Origin: Halomonas sp. SpR1
Lineage (GTDB): Bacteria; Pseudomonadota; Gammaproteobacteria; Pseudomonadales; Halomonadaceae
Reading direction: 5' to 3'
DNA: 64,000 nucleotides
Assembly: GCF_031010175.1 (NCBI RefSeq)
Contig: NZ_JAUAMB010000005.1
Location: 1-64,000, forward strand
Both the position numbers and the translations under genes were made by a program. The notes beneath the pieces were generated by a model. That model worked only from the letters and a program-made list of their open reading frames with translations, did not search any database and was not told the origin of the DNA. Shown here one piece after another: positions 19,052 through 26,727 of the stretch (position 1 is the stretch's first letter; each line of letters opens with the position of its first letter).

Positions 19052-20920
19052 TCATTGGCGCTGGGCAAGCTCCATTACCAAGCTTGCCAAACGCCGCCGC
19101 TGCTCCTTATCCAACTTCTGCCCGGCGCGCTCCTGCGCCAGCAACGCCGCGTACTCCTCTTGGGGAGAACGCTGACGCTGAACATACTGCAAATGTTCCA
19201 CCAAGCCCTGCAGCTCTGCTTCCCGGTCTGCCTTGGGAATCAACAGCTCGCGTTTGGCGAAGGCCGCCAAGGCCTGCCCCTGCTGGCTGCCTTGAAAATG
19301 CGCCAACACCACTTGCGGGCTGCGATAGCGCCCTGCCTTGAGCAGTTCAATCAGCTCTCGGCATAGCGACGCATTCTCATCTTCCGGCAACCACTCCAGG
19401 CTCTCAGGCAGCGTGGCCACCAGATTGGGCTCGTGCAATAACAGCTGCACAATACGCCCAACCGGGGAGAGCGCCTGGGAACGTGAGCGCGCTGAGCGGT
19501 TTGGCGCTGCCAAAATAGCGCTGGGCATGGCGGATGAGGCCGAATCGGGCTCCACCTGCTCTGCCTGCTCCTGCGAAGCGTCACCTTTGGCGACGGATCG
19601 CTGCGATGCCTGGGCACGCTTTTCAAGCAGCACTTTCAACTGCTCTTGCGCCAACCCGCTACGCTTTGCCAATGACTCCAGCAGTAACGATTTGAGCATG
19701 CCTTCGGGCACTTTGTTCAATGCTTCGAGCACCTGACTGGCAAACCGCTCGCGCCCTTCCACAGTGTTCAAGTCGCGCCCCTGGGCCGCTTGCTCGAATA
19801 GAAACTCCGACAGCGGCATAGCACAGGTCACACGATCCTGAAATGCCTGGGTGCCTTCACGACGCACCAGGGTGTCAGGGTCATCACCTTCGGGCAGAAA
19901 CAGAAAGCGCGCTTCACGGCCATCAATCATTTGTGGCAGCGCGGTTTCCAACGCCCGGCTGGCCGCCTGCCTTCCCGCCCGGTCACCGTCAAAACAGAAC
20001 ACCACGCGGCTCACCAGTCGAAAAAGGCGGGTCAAGTGGTCTTCCGTGGTGGCGGTACCCAGCGTCGCCACAGCGTTGTGAATTCCGTACTGCGCCAGTG
20101 CCACCACATCCATATAGCCTTCGACCATGACCAGCTGCTCAAGCTTGTTCGAGACTTGGCGCGCCTCATACAAGCCGTAAAGCTCGCGGCCTTTATGGAA
20201 TACAGGTGTCTCCGGCGAGTTAAGGTATTTGGGCTGATCATCCCCCATCACCCTGCCGCCGAAAGCAATCGTACGCCCACGCAGGTCACGAATCGGGAAC
20301 ATGACCCGATCACGAAAGCGGTCGTAGGTACGCCCGGTATCTTCGCGATGAATCAGCAGGCCGTACTCGACCTGAACAGGCTCACCAATACCGCGCTCAC
20401 TGAGGTGCTGTTTCAGTGCCTCCCAACCCGCTGGCGCGTATCCAATGCCATAGGTCTTGATCACCTCGTCCGAGAGCCCACGCCCCGACAGGTAGCGCTG
20501 GGCGGGCTGGCCCTCCTGCATCTTTAACCGCTCGCGATAAAAACTGGCGGCGAGCTCGAGCAGGTTTACGCCCTCTTTGCGCTTCTTTTCGCGCTGCTGG
20601 GCACGCGGGTCATCAGCGCCTTCCCTCGGCACTTCAATACCCAGGCGTCCAGCCAACTGCTCTACCGCTTCTGGAAACGGTAACTTGTCGTACTCCATCA
20701 AGAAGCGTAGTGCATTACCATTAGCTCCGCAGCCAAAGCAGTGATAAAACTGCTTATCAGCACTGACGGTAAACGATGGGGTTTTCTCTTGATGGAAGGG
20801 ACACAGCCCTGAGTAGTTGCGGCCAGCCTTTTTAAGCTGCACGCGCTCACCAACCACCTCGACCACGTCAACGCGGCCTAACAGGTCATCAATGAAACGC
20901 TGTGGAATTTGGCCTGCCAT
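19052..20920 (-). CDS. dnaG: DNA primase
   Basis: 622 residues. The N-terminal zinc-binding domain (CPFHQEKTPSFTVSADKQ and YHCFGCGANG) gives the CHCC ligands. The catalytic core has the TOPRIM motif (VVMVEGYMDVVAL region and CFDGDRAGRQAA). A C-terminal DnaB-interaction domain follows a low-complexity Gln/Ala/Ser linker around 430-480. It makes RNA primers at replication forks. It is separated from rpsU by a 304-bp repeat-containing gap and from rpoD by 225 bp, both long for this operon. Confidence 0.98.
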   Translation of the reverse strand: MAGQIPQRFIDDLLGRVDVVEVVGERVQLKKAGRNYSGLCPFHQEKTPSFTVSADKQFYHCFGCGANGNALRFLMEYDKLPFPEAVEQLAGRLGIEVPREGADDPRAQQREKKRKEGVNLLELAASFYRERLKMQEGQPAQRYLSGRGLSDEVIKTYGIGYAPAGWEALKQHLSERGIGEPVQVEYGLLIHREDTGRTYDRFRDRVMFPIRDLRGRTIAFGGRVMGDDQPKYLNSPETPVFHKGRELYGLYEARQVSNKLEQLVMVEGYMDVVALAQYGIHNAVATLGTATTEDHLTRLFRLVSRVVFCFDGDRAGRQAASRALETALPQMIDGREARFLFLPEGDDPDTLVRREGTQAFQDRVTCAMPLSEFLFEQAAQGRDLNTVEGRERFASQVLEALNKVPEGMLKSLLLESLAKRSGLAQEQLKVLLEKRAQASQRSVAKGDASQEQAEQVEPDSASSAMPSAILAAPNRSARSRSQALSPVGRIVQLLLHEPNLVATLPESLEWLPEDENASLCRELIELLKAGRYRSPQVVLAHFQGSQQGQALAAFAKRELLIPKADREAELQGLVEHLQYVQRQRSPQEEYAALLAQERAGQKLDKEQRRRLASLVMELAQRQ

Positions 20921-20963
20921 GAACTACGGGCATCCTCGCGCAAAGCGCTAACTTTCTAGACTG

Positions 20964-21063
20964 TTTTTAAAACCTGTTTTCAGCAATCGTTCTTAAAAGC
21001 CTTTCTTAAAAGCCGTTCTTAAAAAAGGTTCTTAAAAACGGTTCTTAAAAACACTGCTTAAGC
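20964..21063. repeat. 13-bp tandem repeat array between rpsU and dnaG
   Basis: TTCTTAAAA starts at 20990, 21003, 21016, 21029 and 21042, five copies at an exact 13-bp period separated by GCC/GCCG/AAGG/ACGG-type spacers. Degenerate copies continue the same register at 20964 (TTTTTAAAA), 20977 and 21055 (TGCTTAAGC), giving eight units. It lies in the 304-bp rpsU-dnaG gap, inside the expected operon transcript. The rest of the gap holds only the attenuator at 21141-21170. Confidence 0.85.
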
Positions 21064-21140
21064 TCATCAGACCTATTACCCGATCAGATCACCATAAACA
21101 GCGACGGTTTTGCGAAACGACAGCCTTGAAAACGACAGTC

Positions 21141-21170
21141 AAAAACAAACGGCCACCTAGTGGCGGCCGC
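21141..21170 (-). terminator. Attenuating terminator after rpsU
   Basis: On the minus strand, GCCAC-TAG-GTGGC (21164-21152), flanked by CGG/CCG, is followed by TTTGTTTTT (21149-21141). The position matches the T1 partial terminator known between rpsU and dnaG in E. coli, which sets the high S21 to low primase ratio. The stem is short, so read-through is expected. Confidence 0.65.
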
Positions 21171-21224
21171 TTGGCATCCCTCTTGAGACGACCAGCTAAC
21201 TGCTCCGGCCCCCTCGGGTACGGA

Positions 21225-21440
21225 TCAATAGAGCCGTTCGAAACGCTTTTGCTCACGCTGAACTTTCTTAGCGTGGCGTTTTACGGCAGCGGCCGCTTTG
21301 CGCTTGCGCTCAGCAGTCGGCTTCTCATAGTGCTCGCGGCGGCGTACTTCAGAAAGAACACCGGCTTTTTCGCAAGAACGCTTGAAGCGACGCAGGGCGA
21401 CGTCAAACGGCTCGTTATCACGTACTTTTACAGAAGGCAT
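21225..21440 (-). CDS. rpsU: 30S ribosomal protein S21
   Basis: 71 residues, exactly the usual length, beginning [19 protein letters not shown]; the frame is open further upstream to 21551 but that part is not coding. The protein is strongly basic ([19 protein letters not shown]) and binds the 16S rRNA 3' region near the anti-Shine-Dalgarno. It is first gene of the rpsU-dnaG-rpoD operon. An AAGG lies upstream of the start. The 236-bp gap to tsaD must hold divergent promoters for both genes. Confidence 0.97.
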   Translation of the reverse strand: MPSVKVRDNEPFDVALRRFKRSCEKAGVLSEVRRREHYEKPTAERKRKAAAAVKRHAKKVQREQKRFERLY

Positions 21441-21676
21441 TAAGCACTCACCTACCTTAAGGAGTCTTGAGTTCGGATAGTACGTACACTGCGATATCGC
21501 GGTTAATATCGCGACTAACAAAGCGGTGTACGACCCAGTTTTACAGCGCACAGTAGTTTAGTCGTCGTTGACCATCATTGCAAATGCTTACGCTGACCTG
21601 CTGCGACAATGTTAGACTACTGCCCTTGTGTTTTTCACCTTTACATCTTTTGAATAGCCTTTGAGAGTCCCTCTTT

Positions 21677-22732
21677 ATGCGTGTGCTGGGCATTGAAACA
21701 TCCTGCGACGAAACGGGTGTCGCGCTTTACGACACCGCGTTAAGCGGCGGCAAGGGGCTGCTTGCCGACGCGCTGTATAGCCAAATCGCCATGCATGCAG
21801 AATTTGGCGGTGTGGTGCCCGAACTCGCTTCTCGCGATCATACCCGCAAGCTGCTGCCGCTGATTGAGCAGGTACTTAGTGACGCCAAGCTGACGCGCCG
21901 CGACCTGGATGGCATCACTTACACCGCAGGCCCGGGTTTGGTCGGCGCATTAATGGTGGGAGCCAGTACGGCTCACGGCATGGCGCGCGCTTTAAATATC
22001 CCCGTGCTCGGCGTACACCATATGGAAGGCCATTTGCTAGCACCGATGCTTGAGGACGAATCACCCGAGTTTCCCTTCGTGGCGCTGCTGGTCTCCGGCG
22101 GCCATACCCAACTGGTCGAAGTTCAGGGGCTGGGCCGCTATCAGCTGCTCGGCGAATCGGTGGACGATGCCGCAGGTGAAGCCTTTGACAAAGCTGCCAA
22201 AATGCTTGGGCTAGCCTACCCTGGTGGACCACAGGTCGCCAAGCTGGCGGAACAGGGTGACCCCAAACGTTTTCGCTTCCCGCGCCCCATGACCGACAGA
22301 CCGGGGCTCGACTTCAGTTTCTCGGGCTTAAAAACCCACACCATGACAGCCATTCGCCAGTTGGAAACAGCCGGTGAACTCGACGCCCAGGCCCGCGCCG
22401 ACGTCGCCCGCGCCTTTGAAGAGGCCGTGGTCGATACGCTGGTGATCAAGTGCCGTCGAGCGCTGGATCAAACCGGCTTGAAGCGCTTGGTGGTCGCAGG
22501 CGGGGTGAGCGCCAATCATCGTCTGCGCGAACGGTTGCAGGCTGAGTGTGAAAAACGTCAGGCCCGCGCCTACTATCCACGCGGGCGGTTCTGTACCGAC
22601 AATGGCGCCATGATTGCTTATGTGGGTGCTCAACGCTTGGCGGCGGGCGAGTGCGACGCCCCCGGCATGATGCAGGCGACGCCCCGCTGGCCATTGGCTC
22701 AACTGGCGCCACCGACGATCTTTGGCCGCTAA
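21677..22732 (+). CDS. tsaD: tRNA N6-adenosine threonylcarbamoyltransferase
   Basis: 351 residues. The ASKHA fold has the metal site HHMEGHL, plus the catalytic region around [19 protein letters not shown] and the later nucleotide motif VVAGGVSAN. It transfers threonylcarbamoyl from TC-AMP to A37 of ANN-decoding tRNAs, together with TsaB and TsaE, which are not in the window. Divergent from rpsU, as in most gammaproteobacteria. GAGAG precedes the ATG. Confidence 0.98.
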   Translation: MRVLGIETSCDETGVALYDTALSGGKGLLADALYSQIAMHAEFGGVVPELASRDHTRKLLPLIEQVLSDAKLTRRDLDGITYTAGPGLVGALMVGASTAHGMARALNIPVLGVHHMEGHLLAPMLEDESPEFPFVALLVSGGHTQLVEVQGLGRYQLLGESVDDAAGEAFDKAAKMLGLAYPGGPQVAKLAEQGDPKRFRFPRPMTDRPGLDFSFSGLKTHTMTAIRQLETAGELDAQARADVARAFEEAVVDTLVIKCRRALDQTGLKRLVVAGGVSANHRLRERLQAECEKRQARAYYPRGRFCTDNGAMIAYVGAQRLAAGECDAPGMMQATPRWPLAQLAPPTIFGR

Positions 22733-22754
22733 GCAGCACACTCAAACGAGTCCC

Positions 22755-23327
22755 CTAGGAGCCGCGAAAAGGCGGCTCTTCACCGCTTCGAAGCCGGCGA
22801 ATATTGAGCCCGTGGCGGGCCACCACCAACAGGCTGAAGCCCCCCACCACCATCACATACTCCGGCGCAAACCAGCCACAGGCCAACGGCGCTACTAGCG
22901 CGCTCACCAGCGAGGCCAGCGCCGCTGTTTTTAGTCGCCACGCCAGTAGCGCCCATACCGCTGCACTCAGTAGCGCCACCTGGGGCACCAGTACCAGCAG
23001 CACGCCAAAGGCACTGGCCACCGCTTTACCGCCGCGAAAGCCATACCACAGTGGAAAGCTGTGGCCTAGCAGTACAGCCAGCCCCACCACCCCCTGCAGC
23101 CAGACCGGATAGCTCATCAGCTTTGCACCCAGCACGGCGGGCATGGCTTTTAAGGCGTCTAACAACAGTGTCGCTGCCGCTAAGCGGGGGCCATATAGGC
23201 GCAGTACATTGGAAAAACCGGGATTACATGAGCCGTGTTGGCGAGGATCATCCACGCCAGCCAGGCGGCATACGCTCAGCGCTGCCAGCCAACTGCCGCT
23301 AAAATACCCCACCACTATCCAACCCAT
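22755..23327 (-). CDS. plsY: Acyl-phosphate:glycerol-3-phosphate acyltransferase
   Basis: 190 residues with about five membrane helices. The three PlsY motifs are visible: GSWLAALSVCR..G.DDPRQHGSCNPGFSNVLR, GHSFPLWYGFRGGKAVASAFG, and the C-terminal ARHGLNIRRL.G.E. It acylates glycerol-3-phosphate at sn-1 using acyl phosphate, the first step of phospholipid synthesis. The family GS.NPGATN is here GSCNPGFSN, a slight variation. It is convergent with tsaD. Confidence 0.96.
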   Translation of the reverse strand: MGWIVVGYFSGSWLAALSVCRLAGVDDPRQHGSCNPGFSNVLRLYGPRLAAATLLLDALKAMPAVLGAKLMSYPVWLQGVVGLAVLLGHSFPLWYGFRGGKAVASAFGVLLVLVPQVALLSAAVWALLAWRLKTAALASLVSALVAPLACGWFAPEYVMVVGGFSLLVVARHGLNIRRLRSGEEPPFRGS

Positions 23328-23430
23328 GGCTGTATGCTCGCTTTATAGACCGTCTCGATAGCCTGGCTTACTGTCGTTTAACCCCATCCTAACGTACAAT
23401 CGCCCGCTTGTTACCGTAGGGGGAAGCTGG

Positions 23431-23811
23431 ATGGATCGCATTTTGATTGAGGCGTTAAGCGTCGACACCGTCATTGGTGTCTACGATTGGGAGCGCTCGA
23501 TTCAACAGTCGCTAAGCTTAGACTTGGTATTGGCGACCGATATTCGCTCGGCGGCAGCCACTGACGATTTACGTCTCACTCTGGATTACGCCGCTATCTG
23601 TCAGCGCATTCAGCGGTTTGCCGATGCCCACCAATTCGCGCTGGTAGAGACCTTCGCCGAACGCCTCGCAGAGTGTCTGCGTACGGAGTTTCCCATCACT
23701 TGGCTGCGCTTGACGGTACGTAAACCGGGGGCGGTTCCCAACGCGGCCAGCGTCGGCCTGGAAATTACTCGCGGCGCCCTGCCGGAGGCAGCCCAGGAGG
23801 TCAGCGCATGA
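23431..23811 (+). CDS. folB: Dihydroneopterin aldolase
   Basis: 126 residues. The start MDRILIEALSVDTVIGVYDWER is diagnostic, and TLDYAAIC and LVETFAERLAE follow. The C-terminal Lys lies in LTVRKPGAVPNA. It converts 7,8-dihydroneopterin to 6-hydroxymethyl-dihydropterin in folate synthesis. The stop overlaps the folK start by four bases (ATGA), so the two consecutive pathway enzymes are translationally coupled. Confidence 0.97.
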   Translation: MDRILIEALSVDTVIGVYDWERSIQQSLSLDLVLATDIRSAAATDDLRLTLDYAAICQRIQRFADAHQFALVETFAERLAECLRTEFPITWLRLTVRKPGAVPNAASVGLEITRGALPEAAQEVSA

Positions 23812-24356
23812 ACCTGGTGACGGTTAGCCTAGGCAGCAATATTCACCCCACTCGGCATATTCGCTGCTGTCTTGATGCGCTTGCCGATACCTTCGGGCCC
23901 CTGCAGATATCCCGGGTATTTGAAAGCGAGCCGGTCGGTTTCGCCGACAACCGTAATTTCTATAACCTGGTGGTGGCGTTTCACAGCGCTTGGACACCCG
24001 GCGAACTGCAGGCGTGGGGCAAACAGCTCGAAATTGAGCATGGCCGCTTGCCCAATATTGCCAAATTCAGCCCCCGCGCGCTGGATATCGACTTGCTCAC
24101 TGTAGGCAACCTCTGCGGCACCGTTGACGATATTGCCCTGCCGCGCGTCGAAATTACCCATAATGCGTTTGTTTTGCAGCCGCTTGCAGAGCTGCTGCCC
24201 GAACAGCGCCATCCTCGCTGCGGCACCTCTTATGCCGCGCTATGGAGCGCCTTCGAGCTAGGCAGCCAGCGCCTCTGGGCGGTGGATTTCAGCTGGCGTG
24301 GCCGTTGGATCTCCCAAGCTGATGAACAGCCCCTTCTGGCGGCGGCACGCCGATAA
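23808..24356 (+). CDS. folK: 2-amino-4-hydroxy-6-hydroxymethyldihydropteridine pyrophosphokinase
   Basis: 182 residues, slightly longer than E. coli HPPK (159). The N-terminal VSLGSNIHPTRHI, the substrate-binding YNLVVAF region, and the magnesium/ATP motif RALDIDLLTVG are present. It pyrophosphorylates the product of FolB. The C-terminal 25 residues are an extension of unknown role. Convergent with cca, 13 bp apart, with no clear terminator between. Confidence 0.95.
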   Translation: MNLVTVSLGSNIHPTRHIRCCLDALADTFGPLQISRVFESEPVGFADNRNFYNLVVAFHSAWTPGELQAWGKQLEIEHGRLPNIAKFSPRALDIDLLTVGNLCGTVDDIALPRVEITHNAFVLQPLAELLPEQRHPRCGTSYAALWSAFELGSQRLWAVDFSWRGRWISQADEQPLLAAARR

Positions 24357-24369
24357 GCTGCTAGGCCTG

Positions 24370-25494
24370 CTAGGTTAGCGCAGCTTCCACGGCCAGCCCC
24401 CGGCGCTCACGCAAGGCCTCCCCCAGCGCTGCCCCTTTATACCCTTCGGCTATCAGCGCCTGGGGGCTAACCTCTCGGGCAGCCTGCCAGGCGCTTTCAA
24501 GCTGACCAACCTGACCAGGCGCCAGCACCTTGACTAACGCCAGTTGCGCCTCGACCTGCTCGGGCTTACGCCAGCCATCCAGACGCTCCAGCCAGTGCAG
24601 CACCTTTGAGCCCTCCAACCCAGCGGCTAATAGCGCATGGGTAAGCGCGGTATGGCGAGCAAGCTGAGCCACGGCATTGGGTAGCTTGAGTCGCTCCGCC
24701 AGGACATCACGCTGCTCAGCGCTTAGCGGCGATACCAGCTGCGCATAGCGCCAATGGGCCAACGCCGGAGCACTGCTGGAAGGCGTTTGAGCTAATGCCT
24801 CCAGGCCCTCTTCTAGCGCCTCGCCCAGCAATTCTGGCCACCATACGGAGAGGGCGTCGCAGCGTTCAAGGGTGGTGAAATAGATCGCGGGGCTTGGCTC
24901 GCCTAGCGCTTTTTCGGTTTCGACCCACACCCGCTCGGCGGCCAGGTGCTCAAGTTCGCCACTCTGGCTCACTTGGCGCATCAGCGCCAGGGTTTCAGGG
25001 GCAATGGTGAAGCCCAGCGAGGCATAGCGGGCCAGAAAGCGTGCGGTACGCAGCACCCGCAGAGGGTCTTCGCTAAAGGCTGCTGAAATATGCCGAAGCA
25101 CGCGCCGCTCAATATCGCCTTGACCATTAAACGGGTCGGTTAATTCGCCCTCCGGGCTCTGGGCAATAGCATTAATCGTCAGATCGCGACGCAGTAGATC
25201 CTCTTCCAGGCTAACATCGGGGCTGGCGTGTACTTCAAACCCGCCATAGCCGTGGCCAGACTTGCGCTCGGTGCGAGCCAGGGCGTACTCCTCGGCCGTG
25301 TCCGGGTGCAGAAATACCGGAAAGTCACGTCCTACAGGTTTAAAGCCGCGCTTGCGCATGGCATCTGGCGTAGCGCCCACCACGACCCAATCATTGTCGT
25401 AAACCGGCCAGCCCAGCAGCGCGTCGCGTACGGCACCGCCGACCCGATACACGTTCAGGCCCGCCAAGCGTGGATCACTGCTTGACTCACTCAC
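24370..25494 (-). CDS. cca: CCA-adding tRNA nucleotidyltransferase
   Basis: 374 residues, class II type without the C-terminal HD phosphohydrolase domain found in E. coli Cca (412). The head domain GGAVRDALLG and the metal-binding D.D of VYDNDWVVVG are near the N-terminus; RRDLTINAIA and the RVLRTARFLARY flexible motif follow. It adds or repairs the 3' CCA of tRNAs. The GTG start overlaps the apaH stop (GTGA). Confidence 0.95.
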   Translation of the reverse strand: MSESSSDPRLAGLNVYRVGGAVRDALLGWPVYDNDWVVVGATPDAMRKRGFKPVGRDFPVFLHPDTAEEYALARTERKSGHGYGGFEVHASPDVSLEEDLLRRDLTINAIAQSPEGELTDPFNGQGDIERRVLRHISAAFSEDPLRVLRTARFLARYASLGFTIAPETLALMRQVSQSGELEHLAAERVWVETEKALGEPSPAIYFTTLERCDALSVWWPELLGEALEEGLEALAQTPSSSAPALAHWRYAQLVSPLSAEQRDVLAERLKLPNAVAQLARHTALTHALLAAGLEGSKVLHWLERLDGWRKPEQVEAQLALVKVLAPGQVGQLESAWQAAREVSPQALIAEGYKGAALGEALRERRGLAVEAALT

Positions 25495-26312
25495 TGTCGT
25501 TTTCCCCGCTGATGGCTAGATACACTGGTTCGCTCACCGCTGTCCAGATTGAGCGCGGTTAGCCGTCCACCCCAGACGCAGCCCGTATCCAGCGCTTCAA
25601 CGGGCACCCGCGCCTGAGGGGTACGCCCCTCCAGCGCCGCCCAGTGACCGAAGAGCAGCCGGGTGTCATCGCCACGCGGGTATTGAAACCAGGGCAGAAA
25701 GCCCGCTGGGGCGCTATCCAGCCCTTCTTTGGCGGTAAAGTCCAGACGCCCCTGGGCGTCAATAAAGCGCATCCGGGTGAGTACATTGACAATCAGGCGC
25801 AGGCGATCCATGCCGTCCAGGTCGTCGCGCCAGGCATCCGGCTGGTTGCCAAACAGCTGGGTTAAAAACTCACCAGATGTTTCGCTGGCGAGCGCCGCCT
25901 GCACTTCACGCCCTAGAGACTCGGTTTGGGCCACGCTCCACTGGGGTAACAGCCCGGCATGGGTCATTAGCGTTCCGTTTTCACTTACGCTAAGCGGCTG
26001 GCACTGTAGCCAGTCCAGCAACGCTTCGCGATCAGGGGCGTCAAGGATATCGCTCAGGGTATCGTTTTTTCTCAGCTTGCCACCGCCACGCGCCACGACC
26101 AGCAAATGAAAGTCGTGGTTACCCAATACGCTGCGGGCGGCGCTACCCAGTGCGCGCACTTCGCGCAGGCACGCTAACGACCCTGGGCCTCGATTAATCA
26201 AATCGCCCACTAGCCATAGCGTATCCCGCTCGGGGTTGAAGTTGAGTTTCTCAAGTAGCGCTACAAATTCGGCGTGGCAGCCGTGCAGATCGCCGATCGC
26301 ATAGGTGCTCAT
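25491..26312 (-). CDS. apaH: Bis(5'-nucleosyl)-tetraphosphatase, symmetrical
   Basis: 273 residues. PPP-type metallophosphoesterase motifs are GDLHGCHAEF, GDLINRGPGS and GNHDFHLL, with later His in MTHAGLLP. It splits Ap4A to two ADP. Coupled to cca downstream by a 4-bp overlap. In many gammaproteobacteria apaH directly follows apaG; here a 1.8-kb oppositely oriented pair separates them. Confidence 0.97.
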   Translation of the reverse strand: MSTYAIGDLHGCHAEFVALLEKLNFNPERDTLWLVGDLINRGPGSLACLREVRALGSAARSVLGNHDFHLLVVARGGGKLRKNDTLSDILDAPDREALLDWLQCQPLSVSENGTLMTHAGLLPQWSVAQTESLGREVQAALASETSGEFLTQLFGNQPDAWRDDLDGMDRLRLIVNVLTRMRFIDAQGRLDFTAKEGLDSAPAGFLPWFQYPRGDDTRLLFGHWAALEGRTPQARVPVEALDTGCVWGGRLTALNLDSGERTSVSSHQRGKRQ

Positions 26313-26465
26313 GCGTAAGGCCTTTTTAATAAAGTGAGTAGGCGAAATACTACCACCTCAGCGGCAACCTCCGCCTGCCATTGGCCGTTTATGATGATGA
26401 TTAATACTGGTTAAAAGGGCTAACCTGGATCACTATAAAAAGTAAGCTTTGATGTTTTTAAGCCA

Positions 26466-26513
26466 TTCGATAGCTTAGTCATTCGATAACTTCGCCTTTC
26501 GATAGCTGAGCCA
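26466..26513. repeat. Three tandem 16-bp repeats upstream of the Tat-leader/GMC pair
   Basis: TTCGATA begins at 26466, 26482 and 26498. Full units are TTCGATAGCTTAGTCA, TTCGATAACTTCGCCT and TTCGATAGCTGAGCCA. The array ends 34 bp before the Tat-leader ATG at 26548, in promoter position, so a regulator binding site is likely (inference). Confidence 0.7.
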
Positions 26514-26547
26514 CTTGGTAATAACTGTTAAGGAAAACGATACGCCT

Positions 26548-26727
26548 ATGACCATGGATCATTCTCGACGCGGGCTGCTGCGAGCGGCAACGCTAGCTGG
26601 CCTTGGCGCACTCACACTGCCTGGCACAGTGCTACTGCCTAGCGCGCGGGCCGCCACTCCCAAGCCCGCCCCGCCGCCCTCTGCGGTGACGGTCAATGGC
26701 TGGCTACTGCGCAGCAGTGACCGCTGA
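26548..26727 (+). CDS. Small twin-arginine leader protein paired with a GMC oxidoreductase
   Basis: 59 residues (57 if the ATG at 26554 is used). It opens with a Tat signal: SRRGLLRAA, then hydrophobic TLAGLGALTLPGTVLLP and an ARA cleavage site. Only about 25 residues follow, Pro-rich then VTVNGWLLRSSDR. Its TGA overlaps the next ATG by one base. Family knowledge: GMC dehydrogenases such as fructose or gluconate dehydrogenases have a Tat-exported small subunit that carries the flavin subunit out. This looks like a minimal version of such a subunit (inference). Confidence 0.75.
   Translation: MTMDHSRRGLLRAATLAGLGALTLPGTVLLPSARAATPKPAPPPSAVTVNGWLLRSSDR

Noticed and set aside
20964-21063. Possible CRISPR array
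   Set aside because: The period is 13 bp with no unique spacers of 30 bp or more and no cas gene nearby; it is a simple tandem repeat.
21126-21443. 105-codon plus-strand frame over rpsU
   Set aside because: It is the antisense shadow of the S21 gene, whose product is unmistakable, and overlaps the attenuator.
22760-22779. GAGCCGC/GCGGCTC hairpin as a tsaD-plsY terminator
   Set aside because: It lies inside the plsY coding end and is not followed by a T run on either strand, so it is probably a coding coincidence.
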